From JBJFGR01 sp051892875 (GTDB lineage Bacteria; Pseudomonadota; Gammaproteobacteria; Enterobacterales; Succinivibrionaceae), in NCBI GenBank assembly GCA_051892875.1, contig JBJFGR010000010.1:1-24848 (forward strand): DNA of 24,848 bases, given 5' to 3'. Numbering within the stretch: position 1 is the first letter of the stretch; each line of letters starts with the position of its first letter. The translations under genes were made by a program, and so were the position numbers. This document shows, one piece after another, positions 24,692-24,848 of the stretch. The notes beneath the pieces were generated by a model. The model was not told where the DNA came from. It did no database searches and was given only the letters and a program-made list of their open reading frames with translations.

Positions 24692-24720
24692 ATTATATTA
24701 AAATTTAAATTTATTGTAAA
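24692..24720 (-). promoter_or_regulatory. Sigma-70 promoter for tyrS
   Basis: On the minus strand TTTACA (24720-24715), a 17-nt spacer, then TATAAT (24697-24692): 5 of 6 and 6 of 6 matches with ideal spacing. The predicted start is near 24685, leaving a leader of about 46 nt to the ATG. The upstream sequence is A/T-rich, as for UP elements. Confidence 0.75.
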
Positions 24721-24788
24721 ACAGATATAAACATTCAAGTTTTTTATATCCTACATTCCGCAGTTGAATTGAATATTTAATAACTCAA

Positions 24789-24815
24789 GTTTTCCACTTA
24801 AATTAGATGGAAAAC
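24789..24815. repeat. Inverted repeat upstream of tyrS
   Basis: GTTTTCCA (24789-24796) and TGGAAAAC (24808-24815) form a perfect 8-bp stem with an 11-nt loop, about 70 nt above the tyrS -35 box. Neither strand continues with a clear U-tract, so a terminator of an upstream gene outside the window is possible but not supported. It may be a protein-binding site. Confidence 0.5.
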
Positions 24816-24848
24816 AACATACCAACCTAGATTCTATGCGATCTTAGG

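Overview
The window is a strongly A+T-rich bacterial chromosome segment (about two thirds A+T by eye) from a proteobacterium. A betaproteobacterium of the Burkholderiales with a low-GC, possibly reduced genome fits best. The grounds are the rluC/HAD pair divergent from a full-length rne, the block rimP-nusA-infB-rbfA-truB with no ylxR between nusA and infB, and a NusA whose N-terminal region reads most like Burkholderiales NusA (RRWLVV segment). This placement is inference from remembered families; no database search was run.

Layout. 100-1737 (minus): HAD phosphatase and 23S rRNA pseudouridine synthase RluC, one short operon. 1738-2344: divergent intergenic region holding an rluC promoter, an rne promoter and a highly structured leader of about 257 nt in front of rne. 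2345-5170 (plus): RNase E with a 380-residue disordered tail, closed by a good intrinsic terminator. 5235-6068 (plus): an unrecognised protein with motifs resembling DUF3626/ADP-ribosyltransferase-fold proteins; its stop codon overlaps the stop codon of ureG tail to tail. 16586-6065 (minus): one compact 12-gene operon, urtABCDE (high-affinity urea ABC importer) followed by ureDABCEFG (urease and its nickel-insertion chaperones), preceded by a 371-nt regulatory region. 21002-16958 and 23131-21114 (minus): the rimP-nusA-infB-rbfA-truB translation/transcription block, with an intrinsic terminator only 25 nt upstream of rimP that looks like an attenuator. 24639-23437 (minus): tyrS with a near-consensus sigma-70 promoter.

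How the parts work together. UrtA binds urea in the periplasm, UrtBC pass it through the inner membrane powered by UrtD/UrtE, and urease (UreABC, matured by UreD/F/G with nickel from UreE) splits it to ammonia and carbonate, giving nitrogen and acid buffering. All urease active-site residues are present, so the system should work. The flanking genes are housekeeping: mRNA decay and rRNA processing (RNase E), rRNA/tRNA modification (RluC, TruB), ribosome maturation (RimP, RbfA), elongation/termination control (NusA), initiation (IF2) and tRNA charging (TyrRS).

There is no CRISPR array, insertion sequence, tRNA or rRNA gene that I can see. The least explained items are the structured rne leader, the DUF3626-like gene beside it, the apparent attenuator before rimP, and the candidate sigma-54 and CRP-type sites before urtA.
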